A DNA stretch of 64,000 nt from Thiolinea disciformis DSM 14473. Lineage in GTDB: Bacteria > Pseudomonadota > Gammaproteobacteria > Thiotrichales > Thiotrichaceae. This document shows positions 41,227-51,199 of this stretch, piece after piece. Location of the stretch: contig NZ_AQVE01000021.1 in NCBI RefSeq assembly GCF_000371925.1, positions 1-64,000 of the forward strand, written 5' to 3'. The notes beneath the pieces were generated by a model. The model had not been told where the DNA came from, ran no database searches, and saw only the letters and a list, made by a program, of their open reading frames with translations. Each line of letters starts with the position of its first letter. Positions within the stretch are counted from its first letter, which is position 1. The position numbers and the translations under genes were made by a program.

Positions 41227-43638
41227 ATGCTTAAAAAAATAGCGCTAATCTTGGTAACAATACTGGGATTACAAGCTTGTGTTGACGATACTCAACAAAG
41301 TACGATAGCAGGACAAGCGGCTGAGCGCATAGGGAGTGTGCTCAATGGTAGACTCATGATTAATCTTCCAGCTAGTACGACGAGAGTGGGTTTAATTAAC
41401 TTTCGCTATCAGTCAGCCTCCACCAATACTAGCCAAACTACGCTCACTGGTGTCACCAATACTTCAGCCCAATTCAAATATTATCAACAAGATAAACTAA
41501 GTTTTACTTTATTTAATCAAAATTTTGGCCCTATTGATGCAAAGGCCTTGATAACAGAAGCAGATTTAGCAGCAAGTTATTGCACGAATGTAGTGGGTGC
41601 AGCGAGCAATTGTGTCTATACCGTTACAAAAAATCTACAGCGTGCTTTATTGAGCGCCGATAATGATCTCAATGCAAGCACGGGTATTCGCCTAGCTAGT
41701 ACCACGCCACTTCCCAATTACGCTAATTTACCGACGGTTTTACACGCAAGCCAAGATGTATTCGAAGCGGCTCTGGCCAAGCAATTAGCTTTGTATAATC
41801 GGCAGCCGTTAGCTTTATTTAAACCTTCTTTAGCGATTAATGTGGAATCGCCACAGCCTGAGGCCGATGATGTCGGTGGGCAGCCAGCGCCGTTTGCAGA
41901 TATTTTCCGTATTGCGCGCCCGTTTAAAGAATATTCTTGCACCGACATTAGCTATGACACGAATGGCTGGCCGACCAAGATACCTGCTTCTTGTGCGACA
42001 CAAAATCATGCAGTGCTCAAAGTGCCTAGTTATGCGACGGCGATCATGTTGCAAGGTGTGCCTGTTGGCGCGATCCCACTCGGTAAATACACGGTACTTT
42101 ATGAAGGCAGTGGCACGATTACTTACTATGGTATAGCCAATAAAATTGCAGCGGAAAGTACGGCCAATCGTGATGTAATCGAAGTCACTTCAGTCTTAAT
42201 GAATAATGTGACGACTAATCGGGCTGGTTTACGCCTCACGATTAATAGCACTAACGAGGCTAATCCAGTTAAAAATATTCGCGTGATTATGCCGGGGGGG
42301 ATTTGCTCTGGAAATGTTTTAGTGCGGGTCGATAATGCGACTCAATGTGCTAGTGGAAAATATTTGAGCTTTGAAACAATGCTCAAAGCGAATCGCAATA
42401 ATGTTGTTTTTAATCCCGATTATTTACGCTTCCTAAAAGACTTTAAAGTCTTACGCATGATGAATTTCATGGAGGCTAGCCCGCGCAATCCGTGTTATAC
42501 CCTGACAGGTGATGCTTACAAAACCTGTTTGCTGCAAGAATTTACTTGGGGCCAACGTGCGCAAATGAATCAAGCCACATGGGGTGGGTCTGCTCGCACG
42601 TCACTATTAGAGCGTTATGCACGCGGTGTGCCTTTAGAGGTAGCTGTTGCGTTAGCGAATCAATTAAATCGTGATCCTTGGTTTAATATTCCACATAATG
42701 CAACGGCTGAATATATTAGCAATTATGCTACTTATGTACGTGATAATTTAAAAGCGACTTTAAAAGCACATATTGAGTACAGTAATGAAACGTGGAATGG
42801 TATCTTCTGGGCTTCGCTATACGTCCGTGAAAAAGGTAAAGATTTAGACACTAATGGTTATCGAGCAGGTTATAAATATTATTCCAATCGTTCAGTAGAA
42901 ATATTTAAAGAGTGGGCGCGTATCTTTGGCGGCACTAATCGTTTAGTAAGGGTATTAAATACCTATAATTTAGATGAATGGGGTTCGCGTAATATGCTCG
43001 CTTATAATGGCAATGCGACGTATGTTGATGTATTAGCAAGTGCACCTTATTTTTATGGCTGTTGGAGTCGTGCTGCCAGTAATGGTACGCCTATTGCGGC
43101 TTGCTCAGATACTGTAGCTATCCCCAAAGTAGTGAAGGAGGCTGTCAGCGTTGATGACATTTTCTCGATTATTGATAATGTTAATGATCCTTATGGCATG
43201 GCTAAAACCATCTATTGGCTAACACGACAAGCTGTGGTGGCCAATGAATTTACCAACGATCGTGGCAAGAAGTTAGATTTTTACACTTATGAAGGTGGAC
43301 AGCACTTAACCATTGACTATAGCCATTATCAAATTCCAAGTGGCGCTAGTGCTGCTGAAATTGCGCAGATTAATGCTGAAATTGCACGAATGCAGAGTCT
43401 TATTCGTGGTGCAAATCGTGATCCGCGTATGGGTGAGCGCTATACTCAGTTATTAAATGCTTTTAAGGCCAATGGCGGTAAACTATTCACACTGTTTACG
43501 ATGCCACAGAGTTATCATAAGTTTGGGACGTTTGGGATTAAAGAGCACTTAAACCAAGAGCGTAGTGCCGCACCAAAATATGATAAAGCTATGCAGTTTC
43601 AAGAAACAGTGGGAAATTGTTGGTGGACTGCTTGTTAA
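41227..43638 (+). CDS. Large lipoprotein, glycoside hydrolase-like region
   Basis: About 803 residues starting MLKKIALILVTILGLQAC, a lipoprotein signal with lipobox LQAC. The C-terminal half contains IEYSNETWNGIFWASLYVR and EFTNDRGKKLDFYTYEGGQH, resembling a group of uncharacterised cellulose-binding or glycoside hydrolase-like proteins with the SNExWN block. The N-terminal half looks like beta-sandwich sequence rich in Thr and Asn. ATG 41227 has GGGAG upstream; earlier in-frame codons reach 41152 but break the signal peptide. A strong terminator follows. Catalytic residues cannot be assigned. Confidence 0.65.
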   Translation: MLKKIALILVTILGLQACVDDTQQSTIAGQAAERIGSVLNGRLMINLPASTTRVGLINFRYQSASTNTSQTTLTGVTNTSAQFKYYQQDKLSFTLFNQNFGPIDAKALITEADLAASYCTNVVGAASNCVYTVTKNLQRALLSADNDLNASTGIRLASTTPLPNYANLPTVLHASQDVFEAALAKQLALYNRQPLALFKPSLAINVESPQPEADDVGGQPAPFADIFRIARPFKEYSCTDISYDTNGWPTKIPASCATQNHAVLKVPSYATAIMLQGVPVGAIPLGKYTVLYEGSGTITYYGIANKIAAESTANRDVIEVTSVLMNNVTTNRAGLRLTINSTNEANPVKNIRVIMPGGICSGNVLVRVDNATQCASGKYLSFETMLKANRNNVVFNPDYLRFLKDFKVLRMMNFMEASPRNPCYTLTGDAYKTCLLQEFTWGQRAQMNQATWGGSARTSLLERYARGVPLEVAVALANQLNRDPWFNIPHNATAEYISNYATYVRDNLKATLKAHIEYSNETWNGIFWASLYVREKGKDLDTNGYRAGYKYYSNRSVEIFKEWARIFGGTNRLVRVLNTYNLDEWGSRNMLAYNGNATYVDVLASAPYFYGCWSRAASNGTPIAACSDTVAIPKVVKEAVSVDDIFSIIDNVNDPYGMAKTIYWLTRQAVVANEFTNDRGKKLDFYTYEGGQHLTIDYSHYQIPSGASAAEIAQINAEIARMQSLIRGANRDPRMGERYTQLLNAFKANGGKLFTLFTMPQSYHKFGTFGIKEHLNQERSAAPKYDKAMQFQETVGNCWWTAC

Positions 43639-43654
43639 CGGATATTAAGAAATT

Positions 43655-43682
43655 AAAAAAGGCCAACCAACTGGCCTTTTTT
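43655..43682. terminator. Bidirectional intrinsic terminator
   Basis: AAAAAAGGCCA-ACCAAC-TGGCCTTTTTT is a perfect stem flanked by A and T tracts, so it can end both the large lipoprotein gene (+) and the xthA operon (-). It touches the xthA stop codon. Confidence 0.9.
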
Positions 43683-44463
43683 AGCTGGTAGTGTAATTAT
43701 AATCAATAATTAAAGGAGCATGATCAGAAAAACGTTCGTGTTTATAAATCTGAGTCGCCTTAACCGTACCGCGCAGGGACGGGCTTAAGATTTGATAATC
43801 AATGCGCCAGCCCACATTTTTTTCAAAAGCTCGCATACGCATAGACCACCAAGTATATTCGTGTTCAGCTTGTTCTAATTCACGAAAGGCATCCACCCAT
43901 TGCCAATTATTAAAGAGTTTGTCTAACCAAGCACGCTCTTCTGGTAAAAAACCAGAAGTCTTCAAATTGCTTTTCCAATTGCGAATATCGCGCTCTTGAT
44001 GTGCAATATTCCAATCGCCGCCAACAATGACATCGCGCTTATCGTCAGTTAATTTATTCATGACAGTTTCTAGGTGTGCCATGCAGCGATATTTAACATC
44101 TTGTCGTTCTTCGCGTGAGGAGGCCGAGGGTAAATATAATGAAGCAACACTTAATTTTCCAAACCGTGCTTCTATATAACGGCCTTCTGAGTCAAACTCC
44201 TCACAGCCCATACCATAAATAACTTGATCCGGCTGTTGGCGCGCATAAATCGCTACACCGCTATAACCTTTTTTTTGTGCATCATGGTAATAGCAGTAAT
44301 AACCCTCAGGAAAAAATAACTTGCGATTTTCTTCTAGTTGCCAGATTTGTGCTTTTGTTTCTTGAATGCAGACGACATCAGCCTGTTGTGCCAAAAGCCA
44401 AGTCATGAAACCTTTTTGGGTGGCAGAGCGAATGCCATTAACATTCGCGGTAATAATGCGCAT
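43681..44463 (-). CDS. xthA: Exodeoxyribonuclease III
   Basis: A 260-residue AP endonuclease/exonuclease III. ITANVNGIRSA, VVCIQETKAQ with the metal-binding Glu, VGGDWNIAH with the Asn/Asp pair and FSDHAPLIID with the catalytic Asp-His are in place. It repairs abasic sites and blocked 3' ends. Its ATG abuts the argF stop codon, so it is co-transcribed with argD and argF. Confidence 0.93.
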   Translation of the reverse strand: MRIITANVNGIRSATQKGFMTWLLAQQADVVCIQETKAQIWQLEENRKLFFPEGYYCYYHDAQKKGYSGVAIYARQQPDQVIYGMGCEEFDSEGRYIEARFGKLSVASLYLPSASSREERQDVKYRCMAHLETVMNKLTDDKRDVIVGGDWNIAHQERDIRNWKSNLKTSGFLPEERAWLDKLFNNWQWVDAFRELEQAEHEYTWWSMRMRAFEKNVGWRIDYQILSPSLRGTVKATQIYKHERFSDHAPLIIDYNYTTS

Positions 44464-45381
44464 TTAATGAGGAAAGCCTAAGAATAAGGCTTCCATCAGT
44501 GCCTTTTGGGCATGAAGGCGATTTTCCGCCTCATCCCAAATGACACTTTGGGGGCCATCGATGACTTCTGCGGCTACTTCTAGGCCACGATAAGCTGGCA
44601 AGCAATGCATAAAAATAGCATCGGGATGAGCTAAGGCCATCATTGCTTCAGTGACTTGGAAGCCAGCAAACGCTTTTTCGCGTGCTTTTTTCTCTGCTTC
44701 TTGCCCCATACTGGCCCAAGTATCGGTAATGATGACATCAGCGCCTTTGGCAGCCTCATTTGGATCACGGAAAAAATGTAATTGCGCTTGATTGGCTGCC
44801 ACAACTTGAGGATTGGGATCATAACCCTGCGGTGTGGCAATATTTAAGGTGAAGCCAAATTGGGTGGCGGCATTCATCCACGAATGACACATATTGTTAC
44901 CATCACCAATCCAGGCAGCAGTACGGCCTTTCGGTGAACCACGTTGTTCAGTCCACGTCATAATATCGGCTAAGAGTTGACATGGATGATACATATCGGT
45001 CAAAGCATTAATGACGGGTACGCGTGAGTAGGCAGCAAATTTCTCGACTTTTTCTTGCTCAAACGTGCGTATCATGACCAAATCGACCATGCGCGAAATA
45101 ACGCGCGCCGAATCTTCAATGGGTTCGCCACGTCCTAATTGGGTATCATCCGGCGATAGGAATAGTGCATGTCCACCTAATTGTGTCATGCCGGTTTCAA
45201 AAGAAACGCGGGTACGCGTTGAGGCCTTTTCAAAAATCATAGCCAGCGTACGATCTTTAAGCGGCTGATAGGTTTCCCCACGTTTAGTCATCGCTTTTAA
45301 ATCAATAGCACGTTCAATCAGCGCCGTTAATTCAGCAGGACTACAGTCTTTTAAGGTTAGAAAATGTCTGACAGTTTGCAT
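44464..45381 (-). CDS. argF: Ornithine carbamoyltransferase
   Basis: A 305-residue enzyme that makes citrulline from ornithine and carbamoyl phosphate in arginine synthesis. [10 protein letters not shown] (carbamoyl phosphate site), [11 protein letters not shown], and HCLPAYRG (ornithine side) are all present. It is twelve bases after argD and abuts xthA. Length is normal. Confidence 0.95.
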   Translation of the reverse strand: MQTVRHFLTLKDCSPAELTALIERAIDLKAMTKRGETYQPLKDRTLAMIFEKASTRTRVSFETGMTQLGGHALFLSPDDTQLGRGEPIEDSARVISRMVDLVMIRTFEQEKVEKFAAYSRVPVINALTDMYHPCQLLADIMTWTEQRGSPKGRTAAWIGDGNNMCHSWMNAATQFGFTLNIATPQGYDPNPQVVAANQAQLHFFRDPNEAAKGADVIITDTWASMGQEAEKKAREKAFAGFQVTEAMMALAHPDAIFMHCLPAYRGLEVAAEVIDGPQSVIWDEAENRLHAQKALMEALFLGFPH

Positions 45382-45393
45382 GATTTTTCTCCT

Positions 45394-46593
45394 CTAACGT
45401 GACTGAACTGCAAGGAAACGCTGCACTAAATCCACCACAAGATTAACGATCTGATCGGCTTGAGCTTGTGTGATAATAAGGGGGGGCAATAAGCGAATCA
45501 CTTTAGCTGCGGTTACATTGATTAAAAGCCCTTGCTCTAAGGCTTGTTTGACCAAATCACCACAATCACGCTCTAGTTCGATGCCCAGCATTAGACCTCG
45601 CCCACGCACCGCCGTTACTCCTTGGGTATGAGCAAGCTTTGCTTTAAATTGTTCTAGCATATAAGCGCCTAATTCAGCGGCTTTGCTAGCGAGTTGGTCG
45701 CGTTCCATAATGCCTAAAACAGTCAGCGCTGTACGGCAGGCTAAGGGGTTACCACCAAATGTCGAGCCATGATTACCAGCACTAAATAAGTCACTGGCTT
45801 TACCGCTGACTAAGCACGCACCAATCGGCATACCATTGCCCAAAGCCTTTGCGAGGGTCATGACATCAGGTTTCGTGTTGCTTGCTTGCCAAGCAAACCA
45901 ATAGCCCGTTCGGCATAAGCCCGCTTGAATTTCGTCTAGCATCAATAAGCAATCATATTGATCACAGAGTGCGCGTAGTTTTGGCAAATAGTCGGCGGGC
46001 GGTACGCGAATACCGCCTTCACCTTGAATCGGCTCGACCATGACCGCAACGATATTATTATTCTGCGCTAATAAATCGGCGACCGCTTGCGCATCACCAT
46101 AAGGAGCACGAATAAAGCCTTCGACTAAGGGGGCAAAGCCAGTTTGTACTTTAGGGTTACCTGTGGCAGTGAGCGTTGCCATGGTACGACCATGGAAGGA
46201 GTCACTCATCACAATAATGCTAGGAACGGCGATACCTTTTCGATTGCCATGGAAGCGCGCTAATTTAATCGCCGCTTCATTGGCTTCCGCGCCAGAGTTG
46301 CCGAAAAATACTTTTTCCATGCCAGAAAGTTGGCAAAGTTTAGCGCCCAAGGCTTCTTGGTAAGCAATATGATAGACATTCGAGGTGTGGACGAGGGTTC
46401 GCGCTTGTTCGCTAATGACATCCGCAACTTCAGGGTGTGCATGTCCGATATTGCACACAGAAATACCAGCCAATGCATCTAAATAGGCTTTACCATTTTC
46501 ATCCCACAAGGTGGCTAATTCACCTCGAACAAAGGTCACTGGTAAGCGCGCGTAAGTAGGCATTACATAAGATCCAGTCGACGCAGTTGTCAT
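45394..46593 (-). CDS. argD: Acetylornithine aminotransferase
   Basis: A 399-residue class III PLP-dependent aminotransferase. GISVCNIGHAHPEV, FFGNSGAEANEAAIKLAR, MLDEIQAGLCRTG and TLAKALGNGMPIGA (with the PLP Lys) identify ArgD. It transaminates N-acetylglutamate semialdehyde; it may also serve lysine synthesis. GAGGG stands upstream of its ATG. A terminator-like hairpin lies between its probable promoter and its start codon. Confidence 0.95.
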   Translation of the reverse strand: MTTASTGSYVMPTYARLPVTFVRGELATLWDENGKAYLDALAGISVCNIGHAHPEVADVISEQARTLVHTSNVYHIAYQEALGAKLCQLSGMEKVFFGNSGAEANEAAIKLARFHGNRKGIAVPSIIVMSDSFHGRTMATLTATGNPKVQTGFAPLVEGFIRAPYGDAQAVADLLAQNNNIVAVMVEPIQGEGGIRVPPADYLPKLRALCDQYDCLLMLDEIQAGLCRTGYWFAWQASNTKPDVMTLAKALGNGMPIGACLVSGKASDLFSAGNHGSTFGGNPLACRTALTVLGIMERDQLASKAAELGAYMLEQFKAKLAHTQGVTAVRGRGLMLGIELERDCGDLVKQALEQGLLINVTAAKVIRLLPPLIITQAQADQIVNLVVDLVQRFLAVQSR

Positions 46594-46624
46594 AGCTAAC
46601 CCTCTGTCTAGCTTAAAAAAATAA

Positions 46625-46650
46625 AAAGGCAGCCATTAAAGGCTGCCTTT
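46625..46650 (-). terminator. Intrinsic terminator-like hairpin in the argD leader
   Basis: AAAGGCAGCC-ATTAAA-GGCTGCCTTT is a perfect ten-base stem followed on the minus strand by a T-rich tract. It could end the upstream methyltransferase gene, but it also lies between the promoter at 46668-46696 and argD, so it may attenuate argD. Confidence 0.85.
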
Positions 46651-46667
46651 AAAAAATCTAAGTTCCG

Positions 46668-46696
46668 AATATAGGAGATGTATCCTGACTTGTCAA
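46668..46696 (-). promoter_or_regulatory. Strong sigma-70-like promoter upstream of argD
   Basis: On the minus strand TTGACA (46696-46691) and TATATT (46673-46668) are exactly 17 bases apart. A second TTGACA lies at 46720-46715. Predicted transcripts start near 46661 and run into the hairpin at 46625-46650 before argD. No ArgR box was recognised. Confidence 0.75.
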
Positions 46697-46738
46697 TTAA
46701 CTAAATTTTGCTTTTGTCAAGTTTAGATTCAATGTTGT

Positions 46739-47392
46739 TCAATAAGCTAGATTTTGACTCGGACGTTTGGCTAAATAACATACACGTGTCAGATTCGCAG
46801 GGAAGATATGCACTGGAATCACTTCCAATTCAAATTCATGACGCTCCGCCATGCCCTTGAAGAATTTATCAGGCGGTGTTAAGTAATGGTAGCGCTTGGC
46901 AATTAATCTACCGATTTTGGATTGATTCATTTCAATATTTAGAAAATAACCACCGGGCTTAACTAGATTAAATAAATCGGTGACAGTCGCAACGGGGTTT
47001 TTCGAATAACCAATAACACCACCGGTTGAAACGACGTCAAAGCTAGCGGGTAATAGCTTTAAGGTATTACCCTTTAAGTCTTTGACTTGATTAGGTATAG
47101 TGATGTCAGCAATGCCTACCCGAATTTGAGCCAAGTTAATGCCATTTTTTAAGGCATTTTTTTGCGTTTGTTTTAATAATTCGCTATTTAAATCCGTCGA
47201 TAATAATCGTGAGTGACGATATTTTTTTAATAAACTCAAGCCAATAATGCCTGTTCCGCAGCCTGCATCCAAAATACTCGCGTTCGGAAAAGAGTCTAGC
47301 GGTAAGTTAAAGATAAATTCTTGGATGCTGTGCTCCATACCCAAGAGTTTCATACTGAGTGCATAAGAGCGGTATAAGCTATCTAATTGCAT
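46739..47392 (-). CDS. Class I SAM-dependent methyltransferase
   Basis: A 217-residue Rossmann-type methyltransferase. ASILDAGCGTGIIGLSLL is the SAM-binding motif I; LLSTDLNSE is motif II, and FDVVSTGGVIGYSK is motif IV-like. The substrate is unknown. It lies 29 bases downstream of another methyltransferase gene on the same strand. Confidence 0.8.
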   Translation of the reverse strand: MQLDSLYRSYALSMKLLGMEHSIQEFIFNLPLDSFPNASILDAGCGTGIIGLSLLKKYRHSRLLSTDLNSELLKQTQKNALKNGINLAQIRVGIADITIPNQVKDLKGNTLKLLPASFDVVSTGGVIGYSKNPVATVTDLFNLVKPGGYFLNIEMNQSKIGRLIAKRYHYLTPPDKFFKGMAERHEFELEVIPVHIFPANLTRVCYLAKRPSQNLAY

Positions 47393-47421
47393 GATGTGAC
47401 TTTGATTACATCAACCTAAAA

Positions 47422-48009
47422 TTAAAAAGGATAGCTGTGGTGGCGGCGAATATGGTAAACACTAGCCGGTGGAAAATTATTCAGAACAAAGCTACTACGT
47501 TCCGCCACTAGGCCGTGCTTTTGTAATAAGTGCGATTTTACTGGGCAGCGATGGCCGTATGTGAATTGAATAAAAACACCATCGGATTTTAAAGCCTTAA
47601 AAGCGCCATCTAGAATTTCATCGACAATTTGATCGCGCATGGAAAGGAAAGGTAAACCGCTCACTACAGCACCCGCAGGCGCTAGTTTTAATTTATGGAG
47701 CTGCTCTGCACGTGCATTGAAAACGCGCGATTGGGGATAACGTGATTTGAGCCTGTACGCGAAGTTTCGATTTAATTCAACTAAGGTTAAATCCGCTTCC
47801 GCCACACCTGCATGGAGTAATTCACGGGTAAATACCCCTGTGCCCGGGCCTAACTCAATCACAGGGCCACTGTCAGCACCTAAGCCCTTAACCATTTTTT
47901 TGGCTAGTTGTTCGCTAGAAGGAATGATAGAAGCTGTTCTAAGGGGAGCCTTAATCCACTCTACCAGAAACGAGGAGGTTTCATTTAATCTTAGGGTTTT
48001 AGTTATCAT
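47422..48009 (-). CDS. PmtA-like phospholipid N-methyltransferase
   Basis: A 195-residue SAM methyltransferase. FLVEWIKAPLRTASIIPSSE followed by VIELGPGTGVFTREL and LTLVELNRNFAYRL resembles the PmtA-type phosphatidylethanolamine N-methyltransferases and related rRNA-methylase-like proteins. PmtA makes phosphatidylcholine precursors at the membrane. ATG 48009 has AAGGA six bases upstream; a longer frame begins at 48063. Substrate is an inference from similarity to the PmtA pattern. Confidence 0.7.
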   Translation of the reverse strand: MITKTLRLNETSSFLVEWIKAPLRTASIIPSSEQLAKKMVKGLGADSGPVIELGPGTGVFTRELLHAGVAEADLTLVELNRNFAYRLKSRYPQSRVFNARAEQLHKLKLAPAGAVVSGLPFLSMRDQIVDEILDGAFKALKSDGVFIQFTYGHRCPVKSHLLQKHGLVAERSSFVLNNFPPASVYHIRRHHSYPF

Positions 48010-48083
48010 AAATTCCTTCACAAGCAGACGGGTGTTGGGGCGATGTTTTAACTGCAATGTCAAAATTCAGCAAGTCCTAAATG

Positions 48084-48113
48084 CAAAAAAAGCCGGACAA
48101 TTTGACCGGCTTT
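48084..48113 (-). terminator. Intrinsic terminator of sodB
   Basis: On the minus strand AAAGCCGG (48113-48106) pairs with CCGGCTTT (48096-48089), followed by a T tract. It lies about 40 bases after the sodB stop codon. Confidence 0.88.
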
Positions 48114-48151
48114 GGGAAAATAAGCTATTTCACTGAAGCTAAGCTGAATCA

Positions 48152-48736
48152 TTAACCTGCAAAATTTTGCGCCGCGAAATCCCAGTTGACTAATTGATTT
48201 AGGAAAGTTTCGACGAATTTGGGGCGTAAATTACGATAATCAATATAATAAGCGTGCTCCCAAACATCGATGCACAATAAGGCTTTATCGCCCGTGGTTA
48301 AGGGTGTGCCTGCTGCGCCCATATTGACAATATCAACGCTACCGTCGGCTTTTTTCACCAGCCATGTCCAACCAGATCCAAAATTGCCGACAGCGGAGGT
48401 TTGAAAGGCTTTTTTGAAGTCTTCATAAGAACCCCATTTTTTGTTAATCGCTTCTGCCAAAGCTCCGGTAGGGGCTGCACCCCCTTGTGGTTTCATGCAA
48501 TTCCAGAAAAAAGTATGGTTCCAGACTTGTGCGGAATTGTTATAAATGCCGCCACTAGAGGTTTTGATAATCTCTTCGAGCGACCTATTTTCAAACTCTG
48601 TACCTGGGATGAGGTTGTTTAAGTTATTCACATAAGCAGCATGGTGTTTGCCATAATGGTACTCGAAGGTTTCAGCTGAAATATGTGGCGCCAAGGCGTC
48701 CTGAGCGTAAGGCAAAGCGGGTAAAGTGAAAGCCAT
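48152..48736 (-). CDS. sodB: Iron superoxide dismutase
   Basis: A 194-residue Fe/Mn superoxide dismutase. Metal ligands are visible in HYGKHHAAYV, NHTFFWNCM and DVWEHAYYIDY; AVGNFGSGWTWLV and the overall pattern favour the iron type. It removes superoxide in the cytoplasm. TTTAGGAG stands upstream of the ATG. A terminator follows, so it is monocistronic. Confidence 0.95.
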   Translation of the reverse strand: MAFTLPALPYAQDALAPHISAETFEYHYGKHHAAYVNNLNNLIPGTEFENRSLEEIIKTSSGGIYNNSAQVWNHTFFWNCMKPQGGAAPTGALAEAINKKWGSYEDFKKAFQTSAVGNFGSGWTWLVKKADGSVDIVNMGAAGTPLTTGDKALLCIDVWEHAYYIDYRNLRPKFVETFLNQLVNWDFAAQNFAG

Positions 48737-48930
48737 AATGAGTACTCCTAAATATCATTTGTGTTGAAAGCAAAGTAGAGCAAAACAGTAAGATAGGCTA
48801 TTCAGCTACTATTGCGCAATAAACGTCTTTTCTAGTCGAACATTTTTCTAAAGTTTGGGCTTGGATTACACTGCGCAAACTTGGCCTCGCCAAGCTTTTC
48901 AGAATACGACGATTGATCAAGGAATAATAA

Positions 48931-50154
48931 GTGAATCCTAAACTCCCTGGGCGCGTTGAGTTTATTGTACTAACCGCGTTCCTAACTTCTATTACCGCTT
49001 TAGCCATCGATGCAATGCTGCCAGCCTTGCCCGAGATTGCGACTACTTTAGGTGTGGCGGATCCGAATCATGCGCAATTAATTATTTCTGTTTTATTTAT
49101 GGGTTTGGCGGTTGGACAAATCGTGTTTGGCCCGATTTCTGATAGTACGGGGCGCAAACCCTTGATTTACGCTGGTTTAGGCTTATTCATACTGGGTAGC
49201 GCGATTTCGATGTTTTCGACCAATTTTACCATTATGTTGCTGGGACGTTTTTTACAAGGCTTAGGGGCCGCGTCGACGCGTGTGATTACCATGGCCTTAG
49301 TGCGTGACTGCTTTGTCGGACGTGCAATGGCGCAAATTATGTCTTTCACCATGATGGTTTTTATTTTAGTACCTGCTTTAGCACCCGCCTTGGGGCAGCT
49401 TGTTATTTATCTAGCAGGTTGGCGAGCCATTTTTATGGTATTTATTCTGTTGGCACTACTCGTATGCTTCTGGTTTGTATTACGGATGCCAGAAACCTTA
49501 CCTCGGGAAAAGCGCATTCCCTTTACTTGGCAAGAGCAGCGTGAGGCGATTATTTCTACCTTAAAAGATAAACACGCCATGATTTATAGTGTGATTAGCG
49601 GGGTTATTTTCGGCGCTTTTATGGGCTATCTCAACTCCGTACAACAGGTATTGCAGGTGCAGTATGCGTTAGGCAGCCAATTTCCACTGTATTTTGCCAT
49701 TACCGCACTAGCGGTGGGAGTGGCGTCGTTTGTGAATGCCAAGTTGGTGCTCCGCCTAGGAATGCGCTTATTGTCGCGCCGCTCCCTAATCGTGATGACG
49801 GTCTTATCGACCTTATTTTTAGTGATGGAGTGGCTAAGTGTGGAGCAACCACCTTTGTGGGTGTTGATGCCTTATCTGATCGTACTGTTTTTTTGCGTGG
49901 GCTTGTTGTTTGGAAATTTGAATGCTTTAGCCATGGAGACCTTGGATAAATATGTGGGCATGGGCGCTTCGATCGTGGGGACTGTGTCTAATATTGTGGC
50001 GATTCCTTTGGGAACATGGATTGGGCAAAGCTATAATGGCACCGTACAACCCTTAGTGATTGGCTTTACTACACTCAGTGCTGTGGGCTTATTGCTGATG
50101 ATCTGGGTAGAAAGTTTAGCAAAGCCAATGCCTAAGACGGCGCAAACCCTTTAA
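48931..50154 (+). CDS. Bcr/CflA-type MFS drug efflux transporter
   Basis: A 407-residue major facilitator with about twelve membrane helices. IDAMLPALPEIATTL, FGPISDSTGRKPLIYAGL and GRFLQGLGAASTRVITMALV are signature blocks of the Bcr/CflA subgroup, which exports drugs such as bicyclomycin or small metabolites by proton antiport. It starts with GTG, with AAGGA upstream. Its stop overlaps the next, converging gene by four bases. Confidence 0.9.
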   Translation: MNPKLPGRVEFIVLTAFLTSITALAIDAMLPALPEIATTLGVADPNHAQLIISVLFMGLAVGQIVFGPISDSTGRKPLIYAGLGLFILGSAISMFSTNFTIMLLGRFLQGLGAASTRVITMALVRDCFVGRAMAQIMSFTMMVFILVPALAPALGQLVIYLAGWRAIFMVFILLALLVCFWFVLRMPETLPREKRIPFTWQEQREAIISTLKDKHAMIYSVISGVIFGAFMGYLNSVQQVLQVQYALGSQFPLYFAITALAVGVASFVNAKLVLRLGMRLLSRRSLIVMTVLSTLFLVMEWLSVEQPPLWVLMPYLIVLFFCVGLLFGNLNALAMETLDKYVGMGASIVGTVSNIVAIPLGTWIGQSYNGTVQPLVIGFTTLSAVGLLLMIWVESLAKPMPKTAQTL

Positions 50155-51110
50155 ATTTTCGTCATCATGCTTGGTTGTTGAGTCTTATCGCTAAATAACC
50201 AAGCTATGCTCCCCGCGATTAACGCAGCGGCTAAGCTAAATAAATGCAGATTAAGTGCGTGAACCAGAGCCGCTTGCCAACCGATAAATCCAAATAGCGC
50301 AAATACCACACCGACTTCATACAATGGCATGTTAAAGAGCGAGCGTAGTGGGATGAATAAAGCCAATTCGCCTGCTACCAACGCCAGAATTAGCACATTA
50401 AAACTATGATCAGGCATGAGTTGACGCAGGAACCAAGCTAATCCGAGCAGGTAAGCTCCCCAAATGAGCCAAGTAATGCCCCAGCTTTTTAAGAAGGCAA
50501 TAAAATTATCCGGTAAACCGCTTAAAGTTTGTTGAGCTAAGATACCTAGGTTAGTGTCATCGCCTAAAAAGCGGCGCTGTAGTATATGACGAGTCGCATA
50601 AATAACCAGCGGAATCAATAACCATAACGCAATGACTATAACTGCGAGACGTCGAAACGGCGTAATCACGAGTAGGGGATAAATTAGAAAGCATAGCAAG
50701 GTATGCCAATCAAGTAAGCGAAACCACAAAGTAGCGGATTGAGATTCGGCATAGGCAATCCCCGAAACACGATGCATCATCGCAGCGAAAGCGTTATTAG
50801 CTTGACGTGGTAAACCGAATTGATTAAAAAAATGATCGAGTAGGGCGAGGTGTGTTGCACGTTTGGGGTGATGGCTTAGGGTGTTAGGAAAAAAGTCCAT
50901 CAAGCGCCAGACGCGTGCAGCATAACTGGCTGCAACGAAAGTCGCAGCGATGAATAAAGCTTGCCACGCTACGTTTTGCCATGCTTGGAAAACGCCACGC
51001 CAATCCACTAGCCATTGAACGAGGGCAATAAAAGTGATAGTTCCTACACTAGCCAGCCAAAATAGCAAGTTTTTAGGGCTAGTACTGGTGATTAACTTTG
51101 GATTATTCAT
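50151..51110 (-). CDS. Integral membrane protein of unknown function
   Basis: A 319-residue protein with about eight membrane helices and a long loop between the second and third. The spacing recalls LPG-synthase/UPF0104-type membrane proteins, but the motif match is weak. No catalytic residues can be assigned. It converges with the MFS gene. Confidence 0.7.
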   Translation of the reverse strand: MNNPKLITSTSPKNLLFWLASVGTITFIALVQWLVDWRGVFQAWQNVAWQALFIAATFVAASYAARVWRLMDFFPNTLSHHPKRATHLALLDHFFNQFGLPRQANNAFAAMMHRVSGIAYAESQSATLWFRLLDWHTLLCFLIYPLLVITPFRRLAVIVIALWLLIPLVIYATRHILQRRFLGDDTNLGILAQQTLSGLPDNFIAFLKSWGITWLIWGAYLLGLAWFLRQLMPDHSFNVLILALVAGELALFIPLRSLFNMPLYEVGVVFALFGFIGWQAALVHALNLHLFSLAAALIAGSIAWLFSDKTQQPSMMTKI

Positions 51111-51199
51111 AAGATAAAGGCTTGTTTAGCTATTTTATGAGGGTCGATACGGTATTATTGAGAGTTTATGCTCAGAAGGCAATGTAAGCGCGTTTGACT

